NCBI RefSeq assembly: GCF_018991925.1
Contig: NW_024753848.1
Coordinates: 62,001-126,000 of the forward strand
Length of the DNA stretch: 64,000 nt
Reading direction: 5' to 3'
Source of the DNA: Homarus americanus
Taxonomy: Eukaryota > Arthropoda > Malacostraca > Decapoda > Nephropidae
A program made the position numbers and the translations under genes. Below are positions 21,082 through 30,690 of the stretch, piece by piece. Every line of letters begins with the position of its first letter. Within the stretch, counting starts at the first letter, position 1. Below the pieces are notes generated by a model. The model saw nothing but the letters and a program-made list of their open reading frames with translations. It ran no database searches and was not told the DNA's origin.

Positions 21082-21590
21082 GGGGAAAGGAAGAGGAGAG
21101 AAGAGAGGAGGACGAGGGAGAGAAGAGGAGGGAGAGGAGAGGAGGAAGGAAGAAGAAGAGGAGGAGGAGAAGGAAGAAGAGGGAGGGGATTTAGGGAGGC
21201 TGGGAGTTAGAATCCTAATACATCCCAACAAGAACAGGTTTGGCAGCACGCATTGTTTAGGTCATGACCACACACACACACACACGCACGGAGTACATCA
21301 GCTGGTGGTGGTGGTGACCTGGTAGTGATGGTGATGATAGGGGTAGTGGATGGGTGAAGGGGGGCGTGGAGGTGGTGGTGATAGAAGGGGGTGGTGGAGG
21401 CGGTGAGGGGCGTGGAGGTGGTAGGGGCAGGCAGCTGGCGGCTGACCGACCAGCCTAGCCTGAGGGAGGCCACTGCCGCCCATCACCACTATGTAGGGCG
21501 TTAATTAACCCCTCCCTATACCCCTTGCTTCTTACCCCTTAATCCCACTCACACACAAGGAACGAGAGAGAGAGAGAGAGAGAGGAGAGA

Positions 21591-21630
<40 letters not shown>

Positions 21631-21660
21631 GGGGGGACCATGATTTACCTGGCATTTACC
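21082..21660. repeat. GA-rich array, (CA)n, (GGT)n and (GA)n
   Basis: GGAGGAAGAAG purines to 21190, (CA)n at 21271-21285, GGTGGTGGTGA repeats at 21303-21430, (GA)n at 21565-21632. A 61-codon minus frame (21298-21483) starts at a fair ATG but becomes histidine/proline repeat. Confidence 0.8.
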
Positions 21661-21765
21661 CAGAGTTGATTTCGTGACTATGTGGTAAGGTAAGCCTGTG
21701 GGGTGGTGTGGGGGGGGTGGTGGGGAGGTGGGAGGAGGGGAAGGAGCTCACACTTCTGTTCTCAC

Positions 21766-21862
21766 CTGCAGGCTGTGGTGGCCCATGGAAGGAGGTGGTG
21801 GGGGGGGTTGATTGAGTTCTTTCCATTGCTATCTCCTCGACGTCCCTCTGGTTAATATGACA
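21766..21862 (-). CDS. Candidate coding exon with GTGAGA donor (unrecognised)
   Basis: On the minus strand the frame reads RDVEEIAMERTQSTPPTTSF then HGPPQPA and ends at CTGCAG|GTGAGA (donor at 21765-21764), a near-consensus 5' splice site. The reading continues open upstream to at least 21883. The acceptor is uncertain: an AACCAG lies just before the RDV segment, but its pyrimidine tract is poor. Charged/amphipathic then P/S/T-rich composition is unlike local repeats. No family recognised. Confidence 0.25.
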
Positions 21863-21883
21863 TGAAGGTCCTCTGTTTTTCAT

Positions 21884-22404
21884 CTTTCTCCATTCATGTT
21901 CTTCTGTCTTTATCTACTCTTTCTCTCCATCGGTCTTTTTCTTCTTCATTCCTCCTTTCCTCTTCTCTCGTTCTTCATCTCCCTTACGTCGTCGTGTCCC
22001 TCGATTCCACAACCCAGACCCCATCAGAAAAAGGGGTAGGGGGGGTGGAGAGGGGGGGCATGGTGGGGAGGGGGTAATGGTGGGGAGGGGGAGAGAGGGG
22101 TAATGGTGGGGAGGGGGAGACGTGGATCATAGCCTTTGGGTGCAGACATTCCGGTAGGGGGGGAGGGTGGTGGTAGTGGGGTGGTGGTGGGGTAATGTTG
22201 CCGTAGATCCAGATTTACACGGCGATAAAATACGGTGCACACGAGGGGGAAGCAGAGGGTTACACTTTGGCCATGGACTTAACCCTGGCCATGGCCCTAC
22301 ACCTAACGCTGGCCCCTGGCCCTAACCCCTAGTTGTCCTTCGAGGTATATGTGTAACGATTAGGGATGTGTGCTCTCTCTCTCTCTCTTACCTCACACAC
22401 TCAG
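21884..22404. other. CT-rich block, G-rich block and CCCTGGCCATGGCC repeat
   Basis: Pyrimidine-rich 21890-21990, GGGGAGGGGGTAATGGTG units at 22025-22120, and CCTGGCC(ATGGCC) repeats at 22270-22332. The minus frame 22024-22242 begins with ordinary-looking residues (CTVFYRRVNLDLRQHY) before becoming proline repeat; not called. Confidence 0.5.
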
Positions 22405-22462
22405 GAGCTGCGGCAGGAGTTCTTCTATAGCACCTTCACCGCCTCCCTCAGGGCATCACCAG
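22405..22462 (+). CDS. Candidate 58-bp internal coding exon with consensus splice sites
   Basis: A (CT)n tract and TTACCTCACACACTCAG form a strong acceptor ending at 22404. ATCACCAG|GTAAGG is a strong donor at 22463. In phase 0 the exon reads ELRQEFFYSTFTASLRASP; a second phase is also open and S/P-rich, the third has a stop. Of the exon candidates in the window this has the best paired splice sites. Length 58 leaves one base to the next exon. I do not recognise the protein, and no neighbouring exon could be joined to it with confidence. Confidence 0.35.
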
Positions 22463-22512
22463 GTAAGGGCAGGTTTTTTTGCAAGGATGGGCACTAATCC
22501 CTAGGTAGGTTC

Positions 22513-22592
22513 GTGGTACACATACATACATACATACATATATACATACATATAAATACATATATACATACATTCATACATACATACATACG
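22513..22592. repeat. (CATA)n microsatellite
   Basis: ACAT/CATA tetranucleotides with TATA variants. Confidence 0.92.
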
Positions 22593-22621
22593 TTTCAAAG
22601 GACATCAACAACTTCAGGAGG

Positions 22622-22668
22622 AGGACAAAGATTACCCAACACCTTCTTCAGGCAGGTCTTGTGGGCTA
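22622..22668. other. Second copy of the ACCTTCTTCAGGCAG motif
   Basis: AACACCTTCTTCAGGCAGGT begins near 22638, a 15-base match to the segment at 20043. Just upstream the minus strand reads TCCTGAAGTTGTTGATG followed by TTTGAAACGT, a layout like the CTGAAGA...GAAACGT signature found in some retroelement ends. Confidence 0.35.
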
Positions 22669-22721
22669 GTGTTGTCTGCTGCTAATTATTGACAAAGGAG
22701 ACGATTCCTCGTGTAAGTTCT

Positions 22722-22808
22722 GCTGTAGGTTAGGTTAGGCTAGGTTGGGTTAGGCTAGGTTGGGTTAGGTTGGGTTAGGTTAGGTTAGGTTAGGTTAGGT
22801 TAGGTTAA
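22722..22808 (+). repeat. Interstitial TTAGG-type tract
   Basis: TTAGG and TTGGG/TAGGC variants, becoming pure toward 22808. Confidence 0.92.
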
Positions 22809-22867
22809 GGTCTCGGTGCAGTTTTGAAGATATTTTGACGGTCATCTTTGTCTCGCTGTTAAAGAGA

Positions 22868-23118
22868 AGATGGGGAGAATGGGCGTGAGGGAGAGGGCGT
22901 GGAGGGGAGAGGGCGTGGAGGGGAGAATGGGCGTGGAGGGGAGAATGGGCGTGGAGGGAGAATGGGCGTGGAGGGGAGAATGGGCGTGGAGGGAGAATGG
23001 AGGGAGAATGGGCGTGGAGGGGAGAATGGGCGTGAGGGAGAATGGCGTGAGGAGAGGGCGAGGGAGAGGCGTGGAAGGAGAGGCGTGGAAGGGAGAGGCG
23101 TGGGAGTGGAAGGGGTAA
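22868..23118 (+). repeat. 18-bp minisatellite GGGCGTGGAGGGGAGAAT
   Basis: About ten units; later units lose GGG blocks and become GGCGTGGAAGGAGA. Confidence 0.9.
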
Positions 23119-23154
23119 AAATTTAATCTACGACCTTTGAGATTGAGGCTGGCC

Positions 23155-23738
23155 TAAGGGAGGAGGGGATGAGGGGGAGGGAAGGGAGGGGGAGGAAGGG
23201 GAGGTGAGGGGAGGAAGGGGAGGTGAGGGGAGGAAGAGGAGGTGAGGGGGAGGAAGGAGGGGGGGAGGAAGGGGAGGAGGGGAGGGAGGTGAGGGGGAGG
23301 AAGGAGGGGGGAGGAGGAAGGAGGTGAGGAGGAGGAAGGAGGTGAGGGGGAGGAAGGGGAAGTAAGGGGAGGAAGGGAAGTAAGGGGAGGAAGGGGAAGT
23401 AAGGGGAGGAAGGGGAGGTGAGGGGAGGAAGGGCAGGTGGAGGGGGAGGAAGGGCAGGTGAGGGGAGGGAAGGGAGATTGAGGAGGGGGTGTGGGATGAG
23501 GGGTGAGGGAAGATGAAGGTGATAAAGGATGAGGATGAAGGGAAAAGAGTGAGGGAGGGTAGTGAGGGGGGAGGAAGGTGAGGGGGAGGAAGGTGAGGGG
23601 GGGAGGAAGGTGAGGGGGGAGGAAGGTGAGGGGGAGGAAGGTGAGGGGGAGGAAGGTGAGGGGAGGAAGGTGAGGGGGAGGAAGGTGAGGGGGGGAGGAA
23701 GGTGAGGGGGGAGGAAGGTGAGGGGGGGGGGAAGGGGT
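23155..23738 (+). repeat. Purine minisatellite GGAGGAAGGTGAGGGG
   Basis: Some thirty-five units of 14-20 bp; GGAAGTAAGGGG variants in the middle (23365-23420). The minus-strand proline frame of 220 codons is its translation. Confidence 0.92.
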
Positions 23739-24484
23739 CTATCTCCTGCATATGTGTTTGAATTTTACTCATTGAAATTTGCATAAACAAATGGCGTCAA
23801 CAGAGAGGCCTGGAGCTGACTCAGGCTTATTTCATCAGACCTTCAACTAGCCTGGGAGGGGTGGGGGTTGGGGGTGAGGAGGTGGGAAAGATGTGGGGGA
23901 AGATGTGGAGGAGGAGAGTGACCACACCCTTTACTTCAATATCCCTGACCTCTAACACCACCCTCCTCCACCCCCACTCCCCCACACGCCATCATCTCGA
24001 GGAAACATCACGTTAAATACCAAAGGTGTAGAGACTGTGGGCGTGACCAGCTCCGACACCCACCCACCCGCCCATCACCACCACCCACCTGTGTTTCACC
24101 CACCAAGACCATCCACACCACTATCACCACCCACACTGACACCCATTCCACCTACCACTATTCAACAACCACCCCTACCACCACCACCACCACCACACAG
24201 TTCCTGGTGGGGGTGTCCTTGGCCACGAGGGGGAGAGGGGGAGAGGGGGGGGGACCGGACTGACACTTCTTAAAACACTTAAAATATACAGCGACTTTTT
24301 CTGAAGCACCTGTGGCCTCCCCTTACATCCCCCTCCTTCCTTGTCCGTGTACGTGTTTGTCCGAGTGGGCTGTATAGGTGTGTGCTGTACGTATGTGTGT
24401 GTCCGTTACCCGGCTTTCATGTTCGTGACCATTCTACGTACATAAGTCTATCTCAGTGCCAAGGTACGTGTCTAGTCGTCTTGT
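23739..24484. other. Single-copy spacer with (CCA)n at 24055-24200
   Basis: Includes AAACAAATGGCGTC at 23786, a start-like context opening only 19 codons. No gene called. Confidence 0.5.
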
Positions 24485-24862
24485 GGGATGGTGAGGGATG
24501 GTGACGGAAGTATGGTGACAGGAAGTATGGTGACGGGAAGTATGGTGACGGGAAGTATGGTGACAGGAAGATAGGAAAGATGGTGACAGGGAAGGATGGT
24601 GACAGGGAAGGATGGTGACAGGGAAGTATGGTGACAGGGAAGTATGGTGACGGGAAGTATGGTGACAGGGGAAGTACAGGACGGAAGTAAGTGACGGGGA
24701 AGTATGGAGAAAGGGAAGTACAGTGACAGGGAAGTGCGGTGACAGGAAGTATGGTGACTAGGGAAGTACGGTGAAAGGGGTAGTATGGGAGTAGTGACAG
24801 GGGAAGTATGGTGACTGGGAAGTATGGTGACTGGGGAAGTATGGTGACAGGGAAGGGATGCA
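24485..24862 (+). repeat. 15-16-bp minisatellite GGAAGTATGGTGACAG
   Basis: About twenty-three units with GGAAGGATGG, GGAAGTACGG and GACTGG variants. One of the cleanest short-period arrays here. Confidence 0.93.
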
Positions 24863-24965
24863 GCAACACCTTAAGTCAACAAACACAACCAAACAACAAC
24901 GAAAAACAAACAAACATCAGGTATGACAAACACTCCACCGTAAAAACACACCCAAGCAACAAGGA

Positions 24966-25260
24966 ACCCCCGGGAGAGACCACACATCACCCCCACGGAG
25001 AGACCACCATCACCCCCCAGGAGAGACCACCATCACCCCCCCCCGGGAGAGACCACCACCCCCACGGAGAGACCACCATCACCCCCCCACGGAGAGACCA
25101 CCATCACCCCCACGGAGACCACCATCATCACCCCACCACCACCCCCCACAGGAGAGACCACCATCCCCCCACGGAGAGACCACATCACCCCCAGGACCAC
25201 CATCACCCCCCTCCTCCCACGGGAGAGACCACCATCATCACCCCCACCACCACAAACATC
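24966..25260 (+). repeat. ~22-bp minisatellite GGAGAGACCACCATCACCCC
   Basis: About eleven units with C-run length variation; CACGG or CCAGG joins the units. Confidence 0.9.
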
Positions 25261-25306
25261 ACAAGAAGAATTACAAGCGGTGACAAAACTCGTCCTAAGG
25301 TAAAGG

Positions 25307-25390
25307 TCAAACAGAGCCACACCCCGTCCTGCTCACTGCCAAGTTCACGATGACCTTCTTCCCACGCCCACGGCCCAGGGTGTGGTAATC
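25307..25390 (-). CDS. Candidate exon, internal or 3'-terminal (unrecognised)
   Basis: The minus strand has a textbook acceptor: a pyrimidine-rich run ending CACCACCACCAG at 25391. It is followed by DYHTLGRGRGKKVIVNLA. At 25337 the sequence GGCA|GTGAGC could be a donor (54-bp exon); without splicing the frame reads AVSRTGCGSV and stops at 25307-25309. The basic RGRGKK stretch and mixed composition look coding. The same frame is open through the C/A-rich upstream region. No homologue recognised. Confidence 0.28.
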   Translation of the reverse strand, partial: DYHTLGRGRGKKVIVNLAVSRTGCGSV

Positions 25391-25619
25391 CTGGTGGTGG
25401 TGAGGGGGGAGGGGAAAGGTGGAGGTTGTGAAATCAAAGATGAGACGAGGGAGGGGGGGTGGTGGTTGTGGTAATGGTTGTGGTGGTGGTAACAAGGACA
25501 GTTGTGAGGGCGTTATCGACGACAATGTTGGTTGGTTGAGTGAGTGAGGGTGGTGGGCGGTGACTGGCAAATCAACTGTCAAACATTGTTAGTCAAAACT
25601 AGACCACTTAACAGCTACA
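25391..25619. other. G/T-rich spacer (GGT-type repeats)
   Basis: GGTGGTTGTGGTAATGG repeats at 25455-25495. No gene seen. Confidence 0.5.
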
Positions 25620-26059
25620 ACTAACTGCCCCCACAGGTAGTGCCCGCCCCAGTGGTACCATCCCAGTCCCCCCACGAGGTCCAGTGAGTGCCGCCCCATG
25701 GACCACCCTAGTGGTGCAGTGGTACCATCAGTGAGTGCCCTCCCGGTAGCACAGGACACCGGATCTCAAAAGGTCCATTACCACCCCTGATCTACGGCCA
25801 GGCAATAGACAACCTCCCTAGACCAGCATCCGCCAGTAAGGTCGGCGGAATATGAAATAAGGCCCTAAAACACCCATGTATGGGATGGGTAGATGTCTAG
25901 TGCCTGTACCGACAAACACAATCCAACCATGACACAACCCTAACACACCATTAGCTTAGCTGTGCGGTCAGCCCGCCCTCTTACCTCCTAAATTTCTTCA
26001 ATTTCCAAACTATAACTTCCTTCCCACCTCTAATCTTCTTTCATCCCTCCTTTCTCTAT
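25620..26059 (+). other. CpG-bearing single-copy DNA with imperfect ~80-bp duplication and open frames
   Basis: AGTGGTACCATC and (C)AGTGAGTGCC each occur twice (near 25650/25727 and 25681/25731). CCCCCACAG ends at 25636 like an acceptor, and CCA|GTGAGTG near 25682 resembles a donor. The short exon between them reads VVPAPVVPSQSPHEVQ. A later frame from about 25720 gives ~48 codons (GHRISKGPLPPLIYGQ) and a stop near 25855. Unrecognised; could be coding or a retroelement fragment. Confidence 0.2.
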
Positions 26060-26215
26060 ATATAAAAAAACCCACCGGACTACCTACCTGGGCAACACCT
26101 GCCGCCGTGTTCGATTAGCTCTTGCATAACAACCACCGCCACCACCACCTTCTCACATCCGCCCAGCAAGGGGATGGAACCCAGGTCGCAAGAATGAGAG
26201 GCACGCACATTACTA
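26060..26215 (-). mobile_element. Possible tRNA-derived SINE fragment
   Basis: On the minus strand GTGCCTCTCATTCTTGCGAC then GGGTTCCATCCCC resembles the 3' half of a tRNA-derived SINE head, with a degraded B box (GGTTCCATCCC against GGTTCGANTCC). A body of ~100 bp follows and ends in a T-run and TATATA near 26066. The A-box side is lost into a (GT)n tract at 26214-26233. Weak call. Confidence 0.3.
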
Positions 26216-26384
26216 GTGTGTGTGTGTGTGTGTAGCGGCAGACTAGGCCTACCTGCCCAGCCTACCTGTATACATGTCAGTATCACTCTACCTCAGTAAT
26301 TAACAAGACCGTTCTTCTTCTTGGCAACACCTCACCTTCACTCCGCTAATTGCATTATTAACCACCTGTTCACTCGGCTCTGAC
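26216..26384. other. (GT)n and single-copy spacer
   Basis: (GT)n at 26214-26233; nothing else supported. Confidence 0.5.
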
Positions 26385-26565
26385 AGATCCAGCTGACGCA
26401 CCTGATTGGCTGGAATGTGTCCTGAACAGCCAGCCAATGAAACACGCCGAGTTCTAGACCAAACGTAAAATACAACTAAGACGAACGTGATTGGCTGAGA
26501 TACGTAACGACCAACCAATGAGACACTGAGGAATGCTGCGGACTTACCACCAATAAGCTGACCTA
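26385..26565. promoter_or_regulatory. Inverted CCAAT-box pairs, duplicated once
   Basis: GATTGGCTGG near 26404 and CCAGCCAATGA near 26430 form a 9-bp perfect inverted repeat with a 16-base loop. About 90 bp on, GATTGGCTGA and ACCAACCAATGAGACAC repeat the layout, and ACCAATAAG follows near 26550. Five CCAAT-type sites lie in ~160 bp. Promoter-like, but no gene or TATA box was identified next to it. Confidence 0.4.
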
Positions 26566-26804
26566 AACACGATCTTCCTTACCTGTAACGAGAAAAAAAA
26601 ACACCATTAATAAAACATAAATACCTGACCTCATTACGCACTTAATGACCTAGTTGTAGTTGTTAAAGCGCAGTAATAACACCACCAACAACTCACTAAA
26701 TACTGGTTGATGGAATGGTTTTTAATTGACGTAAAACAATAAACAAGTTGTGGTGAGGAAAACCAAAACCAGTTGAGCTTAAATGAAGGAGAGGTGGGTT
26801 AGGT
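26566..26804. other. AT-rich spacer
   Basis: Nothing supported apart from a short GGTTAGGTTAGG at 26797. Confidence 0.5.
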
Positions 26805-26810
26805 TAGGTT

Positions 26811-26905
26811 GGCTTTAACCCTTTGAGGACGATGATTTAACCCTTTAAGGACGATGATTTAACCTTTAAGGACGATAATTTAACCTTTAAGGACGATAAT
26901 TTAAC
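26811..26905 (+). repeat. 20-25-bp repeat TTTAACC(CT)TTAAGGACGAT
   Basis: Four units; spacing shortens from 25 to 21 bp. Confidence 0.9.
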
Positions 26906-26989
26906 TCTTATCAAGAGAACAACCAAATACACTTATCCAACCTTCACGTCACAATATATCCAGTTTAAGTAATAGAGACGACCTGGAGG

Positions 26990-27178
26990 AGGTGGGGGGA
27001 CGGGAGTTAGTGGGGTGGGGACGGGGGTTAGTGGGGGTGGGGGGTGACGGGGTTGGGGGAGGTGGGGGTGACGGGGGTTAGTGGGGAGGTGGGGTGACGG
27101 GGGTTAGTGGGGAGATGGGGGGTGACGGGTTAGTGGGGGTGACGGGGGTTAGTGGGGAGGTGGGGGGCGAGTGTTGTG
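26990..27178 (+). repeat. G-rich minisatellite GACGGGGGTTAGTGGGG
   Basis: Seven or so units of 20-30 bp, with G runs suitable for quadruplexes. Confidence 0.9.
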
Positions 27179-27413
27179 GGGGCGCTTCAAAACTTTCCAT
27201 TCATGAAACAACAACAGTCATAGCAACACACACACACACACATTAGTTTCAGACACCCAAATTTCGGGTGAGTGTCACTGAGTGTGTGTGTGCAGCTGAC
27301 AGTCTGACAGGCCTGACAGTCTGACCACACACTGATGATAGCTCAGGTGGCAAAGACAAGACCTGAACTGGGGATGACAAGTTATGTGTGTCGGTAAATT
27401 AATGTGTTTACCT

Positions 27414-27415
<2 letters not shown>
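27179..27415. other. Spacer with short (CA)n at 27226-27242
   Basis: CTGACAGTCTGACAGGCCTGACAG repeats at 27296-27322. No gene seen. Confidence 0.5.
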
Positions 27416-27451
<36 letters not shown>

Positions 27452-27760
27452 GTGTGTGTGGGGTGTGTGTGTACGTGTGTGTGTGTGTGTGTACGTGTAT
27501 GTGTATGTGTGTATGTGTGTACGTGTGTATGTGTGTGTACGTGTGTGTGTGTGTACGTGTGTGTGTGTGTGTGTACGTGTGTGTGTGTGTGTGTGTGTGT
27601 GTACGTGTGTGTGTGTGTGTGTATGTGTGTGTGTGTGTATGGTATTGCAGTGGTTGTGTGTAACAGTAGGAGGGTGTAGAGAGATGTCTTCATACCATGA
27701 TGATACCAGAACACACACACACACACACACACACACCACACACACCCACCATAAATTACA
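27416..27760. repeat. (GT)n with periodic TACG, then (CA)n
   Basis: TG runs are interrupted by TACG about nine times between 27470 and 27605, with TATG variants. A CA run follows at 27711-27745. The two lie as inverted complements ~70 bp apart. Confidence 0.93.
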
Positions 27761-27857
27761 GGTAAAATCTCAAACCAGGTGTGGAGGATATAGTACAGGT
27801 AGAGGGCTACACCCGGGAGGAGGACCAGCTTAGCCTTACAACCCGTCAACACTGCCA

Positions 27858-28032
27858 CCTATCCCCCAGACTCCCAGAACCCTCCAGAACCCCAGAACCT
27901 TCCCAAACCCCCTGAACCACCCTTAAGGACCCCTGAAACCTCCAAGAACACCTGAACCTCCAAGAACCCCTGAATCACCCCTAAGAACCCCTGAATCACC
28001 CCTAGAACCCTGAACCACCCCCGAACCACCCC
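27858..28032 (+). repeat. ~19-bp minisatellite CCCCTGAA(C/T)CACCCCTAAGAA
   Basis: Nine or so units; the first four are CCAGAAC(CTC) variants. Confidence 0.85.
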
Positions 28033-28283
28033 TGAGACGTTACACATACGTCACAAGACTACAAACAACACCAAACATTTGAGTCAAGAAAAAAAAACGT
28101 TGCCAGCATTGAAACGTTTCCCTTGGTAGTTATGATGGCTGACAGTGTGGTACAGTCAGTCATATACCCTCGTTCTGTCAACAACAAATAACTACCTATT
28201 AAAAAATATATATAAAATCACTCGCATATATTAATCACTCGATGATGGTGAAGAATCTAATCTACTATAGGACTAGGCGTGTG

Positions 28284-28318
<35 letters not shown>

Positions 28319-28865
28319 GTGTGTGTGTGTGTGTTCTGGGCAGCCGAAACGGCACAATCGTTTTTCATCAAACGGTGAAAAAATCGCAAAAAAGTTCGTA
28401 GAGTGGAACAAACCTGGTCCCATATCGATGGTTTCTTTAGGAAGCCATTAAGTAATCATTTTATTTACGCTGGTAAACGATGCAGGTCCACGGACTTGGC
28501 GCACCCTCATTCGCTGTAGCTGTCAGCCCACGATTGCAATTATGGTATGGCTCCTCCTCCTCCCTCCCCACTTTTTTTTAATGTTGTTTGGATTAGTAAA
28601 GGAAGGAAGATGAGTAAAAGAATAAAGAAGGGGAAACAGAAAATAGTTAGAGATAACAGGTGGTGGGAGGGAGTTGAGTTTCATCATGCGTCTGGATGCT
28701 CAGTTTCAACGTTACCAGACCATTTTCGGACCTTACAGCTACAGTGTGTACAGTATACTTATTCCTGTGACAATACAATACAATACAATACAATACAATA
28801 CAATACACAACAAACTATAAATATTTGTAAGAATAAAACATAATTATATAGACAGGTAAGACTCG
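28033..28865. other. Single-copy DNA with (TCTG)n(TG)n and a (CAATA)n tail
   Basis: (TCTG)n(TG)n lies at 28283-28333. Between 28334 and 28768 the sequence is unique. It ends in a (CAATA)n run at 28770-28806, which could be the tail of a retroposed element on the plus strand. No protein is recognised. Confidence 0.4.
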
Positions 28866-29017
28866 CATGATAAGATATCCGTAAGACATTAGCTATTGGA
28901 AATGTGATTAAATGCTTTGTTTTTAATCCAGTGTGAAATATATAGGTATTGGTGGTACAATCCTAATGGCCTCTAGTCCTGTTGATTAGGTGAGGTTAAT
29001 CTGGGTTTATTGAGATG

Positions 29018-29218
29018 AAAGATAAGGTGAGGTTTATTCTACCTGTGTTAGTCTCAGGTACGACCCTTATTGTAACAATCACGACCATGATTATAACAAC
29101 CAGGACCATGATTATAACCACGACCATGATTATAATAACGACCATAATTATAACAACCACGACCATCTGGAAAACGATGTCGCTGTACGCTGTCAGCCGG
29201 ACGGTGGTTGCGCGCTAG
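29018..29218 (+). CDS. Weak ORF with hydrophobic N-terminus leading into an 18-21-bp repeat
   Basis: ATG at 29018 (or 29015 in the longer frame) opens MKDKVRFILPVLVSGTTLIV, which resembles a signal/anchor. The rest is T/I repeats from the minisatellite AACCACGACCATGATTATA at 29080-29168. It is probably a chance frame because two thirds is repeat translation. No homologue recognised. Confidence 0.12.
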   Translation, partial: KDKVRFILPVLVSGTTLIVTITTMIITTRTMIITTTMIIITTIIITTTTIWKTMSLYAVSRTVVAR

Positions 29219-30477
29219 CCAAGCACGAGCGTTCGTACTTTCACGCCTCGGTAAACTGTACCACCGGACTCGCCACCGGGCACGAAGGGTCCACGATCAC
29301 TTGTAAATACTATATATGTGTGTATGTATTGTATGCATGTATATGTATATGTATGTATGGTAGATGCAGTGAAGCAGAAGCCAGGCAGGAAAAAATATAC
29401 CAAGGGGTGACCATAGGTTCATTCTAAGGTACACGGGACATATGCTCCAAGGGTCGAACAAGACCCAGAATTACCATTATAGTAGAGAGGTGATTCTCGA
29501 CCATACCGACTAAAGGTGTATAGCATCTTATTGACCCCGTACAGCCACATTCCCAAGCCTCGTCATTACTCAGAATTTACATATGAAACACCAGCCGGGC
29601 CGAGGTTGGACCGGGACTGATTTAATGAAAAAAATATCTTTCCTTCGCCCCCCTCCCCCCACTACAGGAGATGTGGGGGGTAGGAGGGGTGGGGTAGGGG
29701 GTAAGGAGGGGTGAGGGGGGAAATATGCCCTTATTCCCCTTGAGGTAGAGGTGAGTTTCCCTCCGCCAGGTAGCCAATTCAGGTAACGCTTAAGGTGATT
29801 AATCAGTGAGGTCTTCAACAAAAGGTGGGAGAATTGGGAGGGGTGGGGGAGTGGGGGGGGGGGAGTTGGGGATATTATTCAAAGTAGCGTCCAGGCGAGC
29901 TTCACAGGTGTGTGGGGGGAGAGGGACGGGGCGAGTTTTAACGGAAGGAAAGGGGGGTGGAGGTGGAGGTAGATAAGGGGTAGAAAGAAGGGCAAAGGAA
30001 AAGAAAAGGGATAAAAAGAAAAGGGAGGGTAAATAAAAAAAAAAAATAAAAGATCAAAGCAGTGGCTATTTTTCAAAAGGAAGGGGAGGAGGGGGAAGGG
30101 GGAGGAGGGGAAGGAGGGAGGAGAGAAGGGGATAGGGGAAGGGTTCACAATCTGCTGTCGGGTTCGTTCCTATGTCTTCTCAATAGCTGTTTTAACTGTA
30201 TTTTATTTTAACATCAAAAAATTAAAAAAAAATCACACCTGTACATTAATCCACGTTCAACACCTATGAACACCAGCGTGAACAAATCCATCATCTGAAT
30301 GTTCACGAGTGTTCACATTATATCGTGTTCATCAGTATGTTAAGTGTGTACAGTTACTAAATACTTTGTTTATACATGTTAGACAGCAACACACAGCAAC
30401 ACTCAAACATATAGTAACACTCAGCAACACTCTGTAACACACTCCAACTCAACCTGACCTCCAACAACACACACAAG
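29219..30477. other. Single-copy DNA with ATGT repeats and two G-rich blocks
   Basis: (ATGT)n at 29316-29358, G-rich arrays at 29675-29725 and 29830-29870, purine-rich DNA at 29915-30140, AT-rich 30180-30370 and an ACACTCAGCAAC repeat at 30385-30440. No supported gene. Confidence 0.5.
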
Positions 30478-30690
30478 CTAATCCTAACCTAACCTAACCT
30501 AACCTACCCTGTCCTGTCCTGCCCTGCCCTAACCTAACCTAACCCTAACCTACCCCTATCCCTATCCTGTCCTGTCCGTCCTGCCCTAACCTAACCTAAC
30601 CTAACCTACCCTACCCCTGTCCTGTCCTGCCCCAACCTAACCTAACCTAACCTACCCCTAACCCAACTAATCCCTGCCCTAACCTAAACA
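30478..30690 (-). repeat. (CCTAA)n telomere-type array with CCTGT segments
   Basis: Three blocks of CCTAACCTAACC, each followed by CCTGTCCTGTCCTGCCC. It is a higher-order ~60-70-bp repeat built on the telomere pentamer. Confidence 0.9.
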
